Assembly: GCA_020440645.1 (NCBI GenBank)
Contig: JAGRNR010000079.1
Coordinates: 1 to 13,093, forward strand
Reading direction: 5' to 3'
From: JAHEFU01 sp020440645
GTDB taxonomy: Bacteria > 4484-113 > JAFGCY01
DNA: 13,093 nt
The notes beneath the pieces are model-generated. The model was not told where the DNA came from, ran no database searches, and saw nothing but the letters and a program-made list of their open reading frames with translations. Positions 1 to 5,523 of this stretch are shown here, piece by piece. A program made the translations under genes and the position numbers. Positions within the stretch are counted from its first letter, which is position 1. Every line of letters begins with the position of its first letter.

Positions 1-67
1 TGGCTACCGCGATGACGAGTATTTTTTCCTCAAGATCAAGAATGCTTTCCCCGGAATCGGGCTATGA
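1..67 (+). CDS. C-terminal end of a probable ISL3-type transposase (partial, starts before window)
   Basis: Reading frame 2 of the plus strand is open from the window edge to a TGA at 65-67 and encodes GYRDDEYFFLKIKNAFPGIG followed by Leu. The pattern 'G(Y/F)RDxEYFxLKI' close to a C-terminus resembles the tails of ISL3-family (IS204/IS1001/IS1096/IS1165) transposases, recalled from family knowledge. Only about 21 codons are visible, so no catalytic DDE residue can be checked and no terminal inverted repeat is identifiable. A palindromic terminator follows 12 bases after the stop. It could be an unrelated protein end. Confidence 0.4.
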   Translation, partial: GYRDDEYFFLKIKNAFPGIGL

Positions 68-71
68 ACGT

Positions 72-96
72 AAAAAATGGGACCCCGCAGGGTCCC
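72..96 (-). terminator. Rho-independent terminator reading leftward
   Basis: A perfect 7-bp stem GGGACCC (79-85) / GGGTCCC (90-96) with a 4-base loop is followed, on the minus strand, by A and then six T (72-77). This is a classical intrinsic terminator for minus-strand transcription, so most likely the end of the gdhA transcript, about 180 bases after its stop. It might also insulate against the partial plus-strand gene, but there is no T-run on that strand. Confidence 0.7.
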
Positions 97-140
97 CTAT
101 GTGGTTCATTGATGGAGGCCCAGTCGTTGACTTGGTACTT

Positions 141-159
141 GCCAGGCTGACAGCCTGGC
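141..159. repeat. Perfect short hairpin (GCCAGGCT / AGCCTGGC)
   Basis: An 8-bp perfect inverted repeat with a 3-base loop lies between the terminator and the REP-like copies. It has no T-run on either side, so it is not an intrinsic terminator by itself. It sits directly beside the first REP-like copy, suggesting it belongs to the same palindromic cluster in the gdhA 3' region. Confidence 0.5.
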
Positions 160-162
160 CTC

Positions 163-186
163 CTTCGCCTTCGCAAGGTCGCTCCT
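163..186 (-). repeat. REP-like direct repeat, copy 1
   Basis: This 24-base unit recurs at 254-277 with a single mismatch (G at 177 versus C at 268). On the minus strand it begins AGGAGCGAC and continues TTGCGAAGGCGAAG, resembling the 'GGAGCGA' heads of repetitive extragenic palindromes of many Gram-negative genomes (family knowledge). Its CTTCGCAA (169-176) pairs with TTGCGAAG (202-209), and GCTCC (181-185) with GGAGC (193-197), so copy 1 forms the left arm of an imperfect hairpin spanning 169-209. Confidence 0.6.
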
Positions 187-206
187 TTTACCGGAGCCGC
201 GTTGCG

Positions 207-250
207 AAGCTGCGCGGGCTCTGTTGATTCCGGAAGAGCTGACGCAGCTT
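207..250. repeat. Second imperfect palindrome in the gdhA 3' region
   Basis: AAGCTGCG (207-214) pairs with CGCAGCTT (243-250), and the inner GCTCT (218-222) pairs with AGAGC (235-239). The first bases overlap the right arm of the 169-209 hairpin, so the two structures are mutually exclusive, as in paired REP (BIME-like) arrangements. TTGCGAAG at 202-209 can also pair with CTTCGCAA at 260-267 inside copy 2, which would enclose this whole hairpin. Confidence 0.5.
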
Positions 251-253
251 TGG

Positions 254-277
254 CTTCGCCTTCGCAACGTCGCTCCT
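254..277 (-). repeat. REP-like direct repeat, copy 2, overlapping the gdhA stop codon
   Basis: This matches 163-186 at 23 of 24 positions and has the same orientation. On the minus strand its first two bases (277-276) are the AG of the gdhA TAG stop codon (278-276). The repeat therefore starts exactly where the coding sequence ends, the usual placement of REP elements immediately after genes. Confidence 0.6.
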
Positions 278-1628
278 AGACGACGCCCTGGGCCAGCATC
301 GAATTGGCAACCTTGATGAAGCCAGCCACGTTGGCACCGAACACGTAGTCGCCCGGCTTGCCGTACTTGTCGCAGGTGCTGGTGCACTGCTGGTGGATGT
401 TCTTCATGATGTTGTGCAGCTTGCCGTCGACCTCCTCGCGGGTCCAGTAGCTGAAGGCGGCATTCTGCGCCATCTCCAGGCCGCTGGTGGCCACGCCGCC
501 GGCATTGGACGCCTTGCCCGGTGCGTAGAGCAGGCCGTTCGCCTGGATGTGTGCGAAGGCCTCGGGGGTGCAGGGCATGTTGGCGCCTTCGCTCACGCAG
601 ATGATGCCGTTGTCGACGATCGCCTTGGCCTCGTTGACATCGACCTCGTTCTGGGTGGCGCAGGGGAAGGCCAGCGTGCAGCCGTCCACGTACCATTCAC
701 TCTTGCCGTTGCTGCGGTCGCCGTACTCGCCGCCGAACTTCTCGGTGTACTCGCTGATGCGGCCGCGGCGGTTGTTCTTGAGGTCCATGATCCAGGCCAG
801 CTTCTCGGCGTCGATGCCGTCGCGGTCGACGATGAAGCCGTCGGAGTCGGACATCGTGATCACCTTGCCGCCGAGCTGGATCACTTTCTCGGCGCAGTAC
901 TGGGCCACGTTGCCACTGCCGCTGATCAGGGCGTTGCGGCCCTTGACCTCATGCCCCTTCGTCGCCAGCATCTCCTGCGCGAAGTACACATTGCCATAGC
1001 CGGTGGCCTCCGGGCGGATCAGGCTGCCGCCCCAGTCGGGGCTCTTGCCGGTCAGCACGCCGGAGAACTCGTTGCGCAGCTTCTTGTACATGCCGAACAG
1101 GTAGCCGATCTCACGGCCGCCGACGCCGATGTCACCGGCGGGCACGTCGGTGCGCGGGCCGATGTGGCGGAACAGCTCGGACATGAAGGCCTGGCAGAAC
1201 GCCATTACTTCGTTGTCACTCTTGCCCTTCGGGTCGAAGTCGGAGCCGCCCTTGCCGCCGCCCATCGGCAGCGTCGTCAGGCTGTTCTTGAACACCTGCT
1301 CGAAGGCGAGGAACTTCAGGATGCCGAGGTTGACACTCGGGTGGAAGCGCAGGCCGCCCTTGTAGGGGCCGATCGCGCTGTTCATCTCGATGCGGAAGCC
1401 GCGGTTGACCTGCACCTTGCCGCTGTCGTCAACCCAGGGCACGCGGAACATGAGCACACGCTCAGGCTCGACGATGCGCTCGAGGATGCGGGCCTCAACG
1501 AATTCAGGGTGCTGGTCGTAGATCGGCAGGACCGATTCCGCGACCTCCTGCACTGCCTGGTGGAAGGTCGGCTCGGCCGGGTTCTTGGCCTTGACCTGCT
1601 CCATGAATTCACTGACTGCGTGAGACAT
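276..1628 (-). CDS. gdhA: NADP-type glutamate dehydrogenase
   Basis: Catalyses reversible reductive amination of 2-oxoglutarate to glutamate in the cytoplasm, the low-affinity route of ammonium assimilation. The 450 residues match the roughly 450-residue hexameric GdhA class. Visible signatures: GPYKGGLRFHPSVN near residue 90 (2-oxoglutarate site), PMGGGKGG with catalytic Lys126, the PAGDIGVGGREIGY segment with catalytic Asp166, and a Rossmann GSGNVA followed by SDSDG after the second strand. The C-terminus ends MLAQGVV, as is usual. I chose ATG at 1628 because GGAGGAA (1635-1641) sits about six bases upstream; the frame extends to a TTG at 1643, but that would start on the Shine-Dalgarno itself. 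The TATAAT at 1677-1682 suggests its own promoter, so it is probably monocistronic. NADP rather than NAD use is inferred from the overall class. Confidence 0.97.
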   Translation of the reverse strand: MSHAVSEFMEQVKAKNPAEPTFHQAVQEVAESVLPIYDQHPEFVEARILERIVEPERVLMFRVPWVDDSGKVQVNRGFRIEMNSAIGPYKGGLRFHPSVNLGILKFLAFEQVFKNSLTTLPMGGGKGGSDFDPKGKSDNEVMAFCQAFMSELFRHIGPRTDVPAGDIGVGGREIGYLFGMYKKLRNEFSGVLTGKSPDWGGSLIRPEATGYGNVYFAQEMLATKGHEVKGRNALISGSGNVAQYCAEKVIQLGGKVITMSDSDGFIVDRDGIDAEKLAWIMDLKNNRRGRISEYTEKFGGEYGDRSNGKSEWYVDGCTLAFPCATQNEVDVNEAKAIVDNGIICVSEGANMPCTPEAFAHIQANGLLYAPGKASNAGGVATSGLEMAQNAAFSYWTREEVDGKLHNIMKNIHQQCTSTCDKYGKPGDYVFGANVAGFIKVANSMLAQGVV

Positions 1629-1650
1629 TGATGTTTCCTCCAATTTCAGG

Positions 1651-1667
1651 CTTCCGGCGAGCGGAAG
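1651..1667 (-). promoter_or_regulatory. Hairpin in the gdhA 5' leader
   Basis: CTTCCG (1651-1656) and CGGAAG (1662-1667) form a perfect 6-bp stem with a 5-base loop between the predicted transcription start and the ribosome binding site. It may stabilise the leader or bind a regulator. There is no evidence for a known riboswitch. Confidence 0.35.
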
Positions 1668-1676
1668 TTACGCTGA

Positions 1677-1694
1677 ATTATAGGACAGTCTGTC
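1677..1694 (-). promoter_or_regulatory. gdhA promoter -10 with adjacent inverted repeat
   Basis: The minus strand reads a perfect TATAAT at 1682-1677, about 50 bases upstream of the gdhA ATG. Immediately upstream is GACAG-T-CTGTC (1684-1694), a perfect 5-bp inverted repeat inside the -35/-10 spacer. No good -35 hexamer is visible at 16-18 bp spacing, consistent with an activated or operator-controlled promoter. The regulator is unknown. Confidence 0.5.
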
Positions 1695-1743
1695 GGGGCT
1701 GGCTTAAAGGATGCGGATTCGCCGGTTAAGTAGCGATAAAGCG

Positions 1744-2586
1744 CTACATATCCTCACGTACGGGTGGGTTGGCCGGATGGTTGGAGGGCGGCAGGTTGAT
1801 GTCGGGCTTGACCTCGCTGCTTTCGCCTGCCTCGCGCTCCGGGACGGAATCATTCCCGCCGGCAGCCTGCTCCTCGGCAAGCTTCTCCTCCTGCTCAGCT
1901 GCATATTCGGAGGCGCGGCCCTTGGCATCGTCAGGTGAGATCAGCGGTGGAGCGACACCATCGGTGTATTCACTGTTGCCCCAGCTCTCACTGATGTCGT
2001 CCATGCCGATGAGCGAAATGTCCTGGTTGACGATCGCAAGCGCGAAAGTATCGTCGGGGTCGTAGAAGTTGAAGCCCCCGGCCTCGCTGTCGGCGAGGTT
2101 CTTCAGGCGCAGGTCAAGCAGCAGGGCGCCATTTGAGCGCGGCACCACATTCAGCGTGGACATGTCCCACTCCCAGCGGAACTGGGTGACCTCGCCGCTC
2201 TGGCGGTGCTCAACGGTCCAGAGGTAGGTGATCACATTCTGCAGGTTGCGCGGCTCGTCCCGGCGCACGATGAACTGGGAGGTGTCCAGCCCGGTGAAGA
2301 ATTCACCGTAGCGGTCGACCTGCTCGCGTGGGCCGCTCACGTCACGTTGCGCGATCTCGCGCATGATCTCCGCGCCTTCCTTGGATGCGTACCAGACCCC
2401 GAGGCAGAAGCCAGTGATGACGAGACCGAGCAGGATGCCGAGGATGCTGCCCAGGATGCGCAGCGCTTCCATCCAGGGGCTGTTTGTGGCCTGCTCGGGC
2501 GGCTTGCCGCTCCCCCGGGTAGAGCTGCGCGCGGCGGGGGCACTGCGGCCTGTGCTGCTACCTGCTCTGTCTGCTGTTCTGCTCAT
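1744..2586 (-). CDS. Uncharacterised single-pass membrane protein
   Basis: I do not recognise this 280-residue protein. Residues 1-38 are Ser/Arg/Gly-rich and disordered-looking with basic residues, suggesting the N-terminus stays in the cytoplasm. Residues 42-66 form one hydrophobic Gly-rich transmembrane segment. Residues 85-200 look like a folded, beta-rich extracytoplasmic domain with many aromatic and acidic residues (for example FRWEWDMSTLNVVPR). The last 65 residues are acidic, Glu/Ala/Pro-rich and probably unstructured. I chose the ATG at 2586, which overlaps the upstream stop as TGATG; a TTG one codon earlier is possible but less likely. It is the third gene of an operon with the 103- and 238-residue proteins and is probably translationally coupled. 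Confidence 0.75.
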   Translation of the reverse strand: MSRTADRAGSSTGRSAPAARSSTRGSGKPPEQATNSPWMEALRILGSILGILLGLVITGFCLGVWYASKEGAEIMREIAQRDVSGPREQVDRYGEFFTGLDTSQFIVRRDEPRNLQNVITYLWTVEHRQSGEVTQFRWEWDMSTLNVVPRSNGALLLDLRLKNLADSEAGGFNFYDPDDTFALAIVNQDISLIGMDDISESWGNSEYTDGVAPPLISPDDAKGRASEYAAEQEEKLAEEQAAGGNDSVPEREAGESSEVKPDINLPPSNHPANPPVREDM

Positions 2587-2897
2587 CAACGCATGAGCCG
2601 GGACTGCTGGAACTCATCGATCCGTGCCAGCTGTGCCAGCTGTTCCCGGCTCAGGCCCAGCTGGTAGCGTGAAATGCGGAGGTGGCTGTTCAGACGTTCA
2701 TGCCACTGCTCATCTTCAATCCGCTTGATGTTGCGTCGCGCCATGTCCGCATTGGACGCCAGACGTATGAAGCGTTCATGGCTCTGGCGGCGCAGTCCAT
2801 TATGCAGCCTGCGCAGGAAATACAGCAGACCGATGACCGCAATGATATGCAGCCCCAGAATGAGGAACTGGTTCACTTGTCCTGCATGCGGCTCCAT
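2586..2897 (-). CDS. Small membrane-anchored protein with helical cytoplasmic tail
   Basis: This 103-residue protein has one hydrophobic segment at about residues 10-28 (FLILGLHIIAVIGLLYFL) followed by a strongly basic, Arg-rich helical tail (RRLHNGLRR onward), so the tail is probably cytoplasmic by the positive-inside rule. No family is recognised. The start ATG at 2897 has a clear GGGAGG (2904-2909). It begins 15 bases after the upstream gene's stop, and its own stop overlaps the next start by one base (TGATG), so all three genes form one transcription unit. It may be an accessory or assembly subunit of a small envelope complex with its two neighbours; that is inference. Confidence 0.7.
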   Translation of the reverse strand: MEPHAGQVNQFLILGLHIIAVIGLLYFLRRLHNGLRRQSHERFIRLASNADMARRNIKRIEDEQWHERLNSHLRISRYQLGLSREQLAQLARIDEFQQSRLMR

Positions 2898-2912
2898 GTC
2901 CGCCTCCCGGTA

Positions 2913-3629
2913 TCAGACTTGCGGGAGTTCGTTGCCCCTGCGTTCATTGATGATACATGTATACCCCATTTCCTGCAGCATCCGGTCCATCCGGGCGGCC
3001 TCGCTGGCGGAGGTGAAGGTCTGCTCCACCACCACCACGTTGCCCATCACCACGGCATCCGGCAGGAAACCGTCGGGGAAGCTGCCCTGTTCGATCAGGG
3101 CATAGGCCTCGGCGGCGTTGGCCGGCCCGGTGAGCTGCACCGAGTAGATATTGGGTATGTCCGTCTTGAGCGGACGTACATCAATGGACAGCTTGGCGGG
3201 GTCATCGATCTCGATCACCTTGAACTCGGACGGGCCGCTGAGGAAGACCTGCAGCTCCTTGATGGATCCATCCGGCGGGGTGACCACACTGAAGGGCAGG
3301 GCCGGTGAGCTCTGCACCTTAGTCTTGTCGCTGAAACTCACACCTTCCAGCCGGACAACCAGCCGGTAGGGGAATTCCCGGTACTCCACGCTGTATACGG
3401 GATGTTTATCGGCAGCGGAGCCGTCGGATTTCGCGAGGTCCAGCACCATTCTGGTGGCACTTCCCTGCCGTCCGAAACGCACACCCTCGAGCAGCATGTC
3501 GCCCTTTGAGGTGCCACCGTTGAAAGTACCGCTGCTGAGGAACTCAGCCGGCGGCTTCTCGCCCGCACTGCATAACAGGACGGACAGCGCAAGCAGGACT
3601 GCGAGCGCAATACCCCTTTGATAGCTCAT
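2913..3629 (-). CDS. Exported protein with AMIN-like and SPOR-like regions
   Basis: 238 residues. An N-terminal Sec signal (basic start, hydrophobic residues 7-20) is followed by CSAG; Cys20 is preceded by Leu-Leu, which does not fit a standard lipobox, so lipoprotein status is doubtful. Residues 46-153 have an AMIN-like pattern of alternating strands (VRFGRQGSATRMVLDL, then FPYRLVVRLEGV). Residues 160-228 (YSVQLTGPANAAEAYALIEQ, then MGNVVVVEQTFTSASEAARM and a terminal MGYTC strand) look like a SPOR fold, a peptidoglycan-binding module. AMIN and SPOR domains both act at the cell wall in other proteins, so a periplasmic wall-associated role is plausible. Both domain calls are by eye and need a profile search. 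It is the first gene of the three-gene operon, divergent from the Rieske gene. Confidence 0.7.
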   Translation of the reverse strand: MSYQRGIALAVLLALSVLLCSAGEKPPAEFLSSGTFNGGTSKGDMLLEGVRFGRQGSATRMVLDLAKSDGSAADKHPVYSVEYREFPYRLVVRLEGVSFSDKTKVQSSPALPFSVVTPPDGSIKELQVFLSGPSEFKVIEIDDPAKLSIDVRPLKTDIPNIYSVQLTGPANAAEAYALIEQGSFPDGFLPDAVVMGNVVVVEQTFTSASEAARMDRMLQEMGYTCIINERRGNELPQV

Positions 3630-3658
3630 ATCTCAACCCTTATCTCAACCCTGAGATA
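3629..3658. promoter_or_regulatory. Repeated TATCTCA heptamers at the start of the 238-residue gene
   Basis: TATCTCA occurs at 3629-3635 and 3641-3647, within a tandem 12-base repeat (3630-3641 and 3642-3653 differ only in the last base). Its reverse complement TGAGATA follows at 3652-3658, so 3641-3658 is a perfect 7-bp inverted repeat with a 4-base loop. Another TGAGATA is at 3758-3764. Placement between the predicted start site and the start codon of the minus-strand gene suggests an operator or leader structure. Confidence 0.45.
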
Positions 3659-3662
3659 GCAC

Positions 3663-3671
3663 ATTCTATCA
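3663..3671 (-). promoter_or_regulatory. Extended -10 promoter candidate for the three-gene envelope operon
   Basis: The minus strand reads TGATAGAAT, an extended -10 (TGn plus TAGAAT, five of six bases matching the consensus hexamer). It lies about 35 bases upstream of the ATG at 3629. No convincing -35 is present, which extended -10 promoters can tolerate. The transcript would begin within or beside the heptamer inverted repeat. Confidence 0.4.
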
Positions 3672-3736
3672 CAACAGATTTCACGCGTGGAAAGCTATCA
3701 ACAGGAATTCACAAAACTTCCGCCTGGCTTTGGGGC

Positions 3737-3754
3737 AGTTGCGGGACAGCAACT
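3737..3754. promoter_or_regulatory. Inverted repeat in the divergent intergenic region
   Basis: AGTTGC (3737-3742) and GCAACT (3749-3754) form a perfect 6-bp inverted repeat with a 6-base spacer, roughly midway between the two divergent genes. It could be a dimeric regulator site serving either direction. Function is unknown. The rest of 3630-3913 is AT-richer than the genes and encodes no convincing protein. Confidence 0.3.
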
Positions 3755-3875
3755 AACTGAGATAGGGAGTATCAGAACAGTCCAATTGGCACAATTAGCA
3801 TGAATCCGCATCATAGCAAAGAATATATAAGGACTAAGATTTCAGAAATCGCAGATATTTTATATCTCTAATCTC

Positions 3876-3904
3876 TTTACAAACAAGGATAATGGACGTA
3901 AACT
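3876..3904 (+). promoter_or_regulatory. Promoter candidate for the Rieske/cytochrome b/octaheme operon
   Basis: TTTACA (3876-3881, five of six matches to the -35 consensus) and TAAACT (3899-3904, four of six to -10) are separated by exactly 17 bp. The predicted start site, about 7 bases later, would fall at about 3911, only a few bases before the ATG at 3914. That would give a nearly leaderless mRNA, consistent with the absence of a Shine-Dalgarno. The inverted repeat AAGGATA (3885-3891) / TATCCTT (3904-3910) overlaps the -10 and could be an operator. A 3-base-spaced AGATAT/ATATCT palindrome lies just upstream at 3853-3867. Confidence 0.4.
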
Positions 3905-3913
3905 ATCCTTATT

Positions 3914-4453
3914 ATGGCAAGCCAAGAGGATGAGCAATCAGTTCCGTCCGGGATTCCTGAAGAGGGATCTCGGCGGAGTTTCCTGCGCCAGGCCAGTGGC
4001 CTGGCCATGCTGGCCGCGCTGCTGGCAGGCTACGGGCGATTTGCCTCGATGGCGGTCGAGTTCCTCTACCCGGCACACCCGGCGGAGCAGGAATGGCAGT
4101 TCGTTGCCGCCGTGGCCAGCTTCCTGAAGGGAGACTCACTGGCCTACCGCGCGCCGCGCGGGGACAAGGTGACCATCACCCGCCAGGCTGAGAGCGGGGA
4201 AGCGACGGACTTCATCGCGCTGTCCAGCACCTGCCCGCACCTCGGCTGCCAGGTGCACTGGGAAGCACACAACGACCGCTACTTCTGCCCCTGCCACAAC
4301 GGCGTGTTCGACCCGAGCGGCAAGGGCATCGGTGGCCCTCCCGGAGAGGCCGGCCAGAGCCTGCCGCGCTTCCCGCTCAAGGTTGAGGACGGCCTGCTGT
4401 ACATCCTCGTGCCGATGGAGAAGCTGCCAGGCGGCGGCTCACAGGAGGCCTGA
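3914..4453 (+). CDS. Rieske [2Fe-2S] protein of a cytochrome bc-type complex
   Basis: Takes electrons from quinol at the positive side of the membrane and passes them to a c-type cytochrome. The 179 residues begin with a short tail, then a twin-arginine motif SRRSFL (19-24) and a hydrophobic anchor (about 26-50), as expected for Tat-exported, membrane-anchored Rieske proteins. Cluster motifs are CPHLGC (107-112) and CPCHNG (125-130): ligands Cys107, His109, Cys125, His128; likely disulfide Cys112-Cys127; followed by GPP at 141-143. The usual CHGSxY is CHNGVF here, so the Ser and Tyr that hydrogen-bond the cluster in high-potential bc1 Rieske proteins are Gly130 and Phe132. ATG 3914 is the only sensible start; it has no Shine-Dalgarno. 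The next gene starts two bases after the stop. Confidence 0.95.
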   Translation: MASQEDEQSVPSGIPEEGSRRSFLRQASGLAMLAALLAGYGRFASMAVEFLYPAHPAEQEWQFVAAVASFLKGDSLAYRAPRGDKVTITRQAESGEATDFIALSSTCPHLGCQVHWEAHNDRYFCPCHNGVFDPSGKGIGGPPGEAGQSLPRFPLKVEDGLLYILVPMEKLPGGGSQEA

Positions 4454-4454
4454 G

Positions 4455-5504
4455 GTGAATGCACTGCAGCGCTGGTGGACCGACCGCATCCCCGTCAGCG
4501 GGGATCAGATCCGTGAACTGACCAATGAACCGGTGCCGAACCACCTCAAGCGCTGGTGGTTCTGCCTCGGCGGCACCGCGGCCTACCTGTTCTTCGTGCA
4601 GCTGTTCACCGGCATCCTGCTGGCCTTCTACTACCAGGCCAGCCCGGCGGATGCCTGGGACAGCGTGGCCTACATCACGGATGAGGTGGCTTACGGCTGG
4701 TACATCCGTAGCGTGCACAAGTGGGGCGCGATCCTGATGATCGCCGCCGTGGTGCTGCACCAGATGCGGGTGTACTTCACAGGAGCCTATCGCAAGCCGC
4801 GCGAGCTGAGCTGGGTGGTGGGCATGCTGCTCCTGTTCTTGACGGTGATCTGCGGCTTCACAGGCTACAGCCTCGTGTATGAGCAGCTCAGTTACTGGGG
4901 GGCGACGGTCGGCGCGAACATCGCTGACAACGTGCCGCTGGTCGGCGCGGCGATGAAGAAGATGCTGCTGGCAGGTGACAGCTACAACGCCCATACCCTC
5001 AGCCGTTTCTTCATCCTGCACGGCGCGGCGCTGCCGATGGCGATCCTCGCGGTGTTCGCGCTGCACATAGTGCTGATCCGCATCCAGGGTGTGACCGAGC
5101 TGGAGGGCGAGGAGGAAAAACGGCAGGAGCGGAAGACCTTCAACTTCCTGCCGGACCACCTCTACACCGAGATCATCATCGGCACCACGCTGGTGATCCT
5201 GCTGACCGTGCTGGCAACGGTGCTGCCGGCGGAGATGGGCCACCGCGCCGACCCGCTGACAACGCCGGAGGTGATCAAGCCGGAGTGGTACTTCTACGTG
5301 GTGTTCCGCTGGCTGAAGCTGTTCCCGGAGCGCGTGGCGATCATGTCGACCGGGGCAATCGTGTTCCTGATGTTCGCCTGGCCATGGATTGACGGCGCGA
5401 TCCGCCGCCGCCGGCCGGGCAGTGAAGCCAGTGTGTTCATCGGGATATTCGCAGTACTGGCAATCGTCGGGCTGACTGTCTGGGAAGCGCTCGTCGCCCA
5501 CTAG
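4455..5504 (+). CDS. Cytochrome b, fused b6 plus subunit IV type
   Basis: Membrane core of a quinol-oxidising Rieske/cytochrome b complex. The 349 residues combine a four-helix b6-like part (to about 215) with a subunit-IV-like part carrying ADPLTTPEVIKPEWYF (265-280, with the Qo-site PEWY) and about three helices. Heme b ligands are His88/His102 (13 residues between) and His189/His204 (14 between); the longer second spacing is typical of b6 rather than mitochondrial bc1. Cys37 in FCLGG aligns with Cys35 of cytochrome b6, which binds the extra heme c-n covalently. The GTG start at 4455 follows the Rieske stop by one base, with GGAGG at 4444-4448. A longer frame from 4332 overlaps the Rieske gene and lacks homology. 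No separate cytochrome c1 gene follows. Confidence 0.95.
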   Translation: MNALQRWWTDRIPVSGDQIRELTNEPVPNHLKRWWFCLGGTAAYLFFVQLFTGILLAFYYQASPADAWDSVAYITDEVAYGWYIRSVHKWGAILMIAAVVLHQMRVYFTGAYRKPRELSWVVGMLLLFLTVICGFTGYSLVYEQLSYWGATVGANIADNVPLVGAAMKKMLLAGDSYNAHTLSRFFILHGAALPMAILAVFALHIVLIRIQGVTELEGEEEKRQERKTFNFLPDHLYTEIIIGTTLVILLTVLATVLPAEMGHRADPLTTPEVIKPEWYFYVVFRWLKLFPERVAIMSTGAIVFLMFAWPWIDGAIRRRRPGSEASVFIGIFAVLAIVGLTVWEALVAH

Positions 5505-5523
5505 GCGGGCCAAGGAGATGGCA

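Noticed and set aside
163..277. CRISPR-like array from the two 24-base repeats
   Set aside because: There are only two copies, the spacing carries palindromes, there are no cas genes, and one copy overlaps a stop codon; REP-like is a better fit.
393..1631. Long plus-strand open frame (412 codons) opposite gdhA
   Set aside because: It is antisense to a clearly conserved gdhA; its product is His/Ala/Leu/Val-rich without domains, as expected for a GC-rich shadow frame.
1629..1643. TTG start giving gdhA five extra residues
   Set aside because: It coincides with the Shine-Dalgarno serving ATG 1628.
3786..3800. Sigma-54-like promoter (TTGGCAC followed by GCA) upstream of the Rieske gene
   Set aside because: The GG and GC elements are 10 rather than 12 bases apart, which sigma-54 does not tolerate.
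4332..4454. Upstream extension of cytochrome b inside the Rieske gene
   Set aside because: The added residues are Arg/Ala/Ser-rich and non-homologous; GTG 4455 has a good Shine-Dalgarno and matches the family N-terminus.
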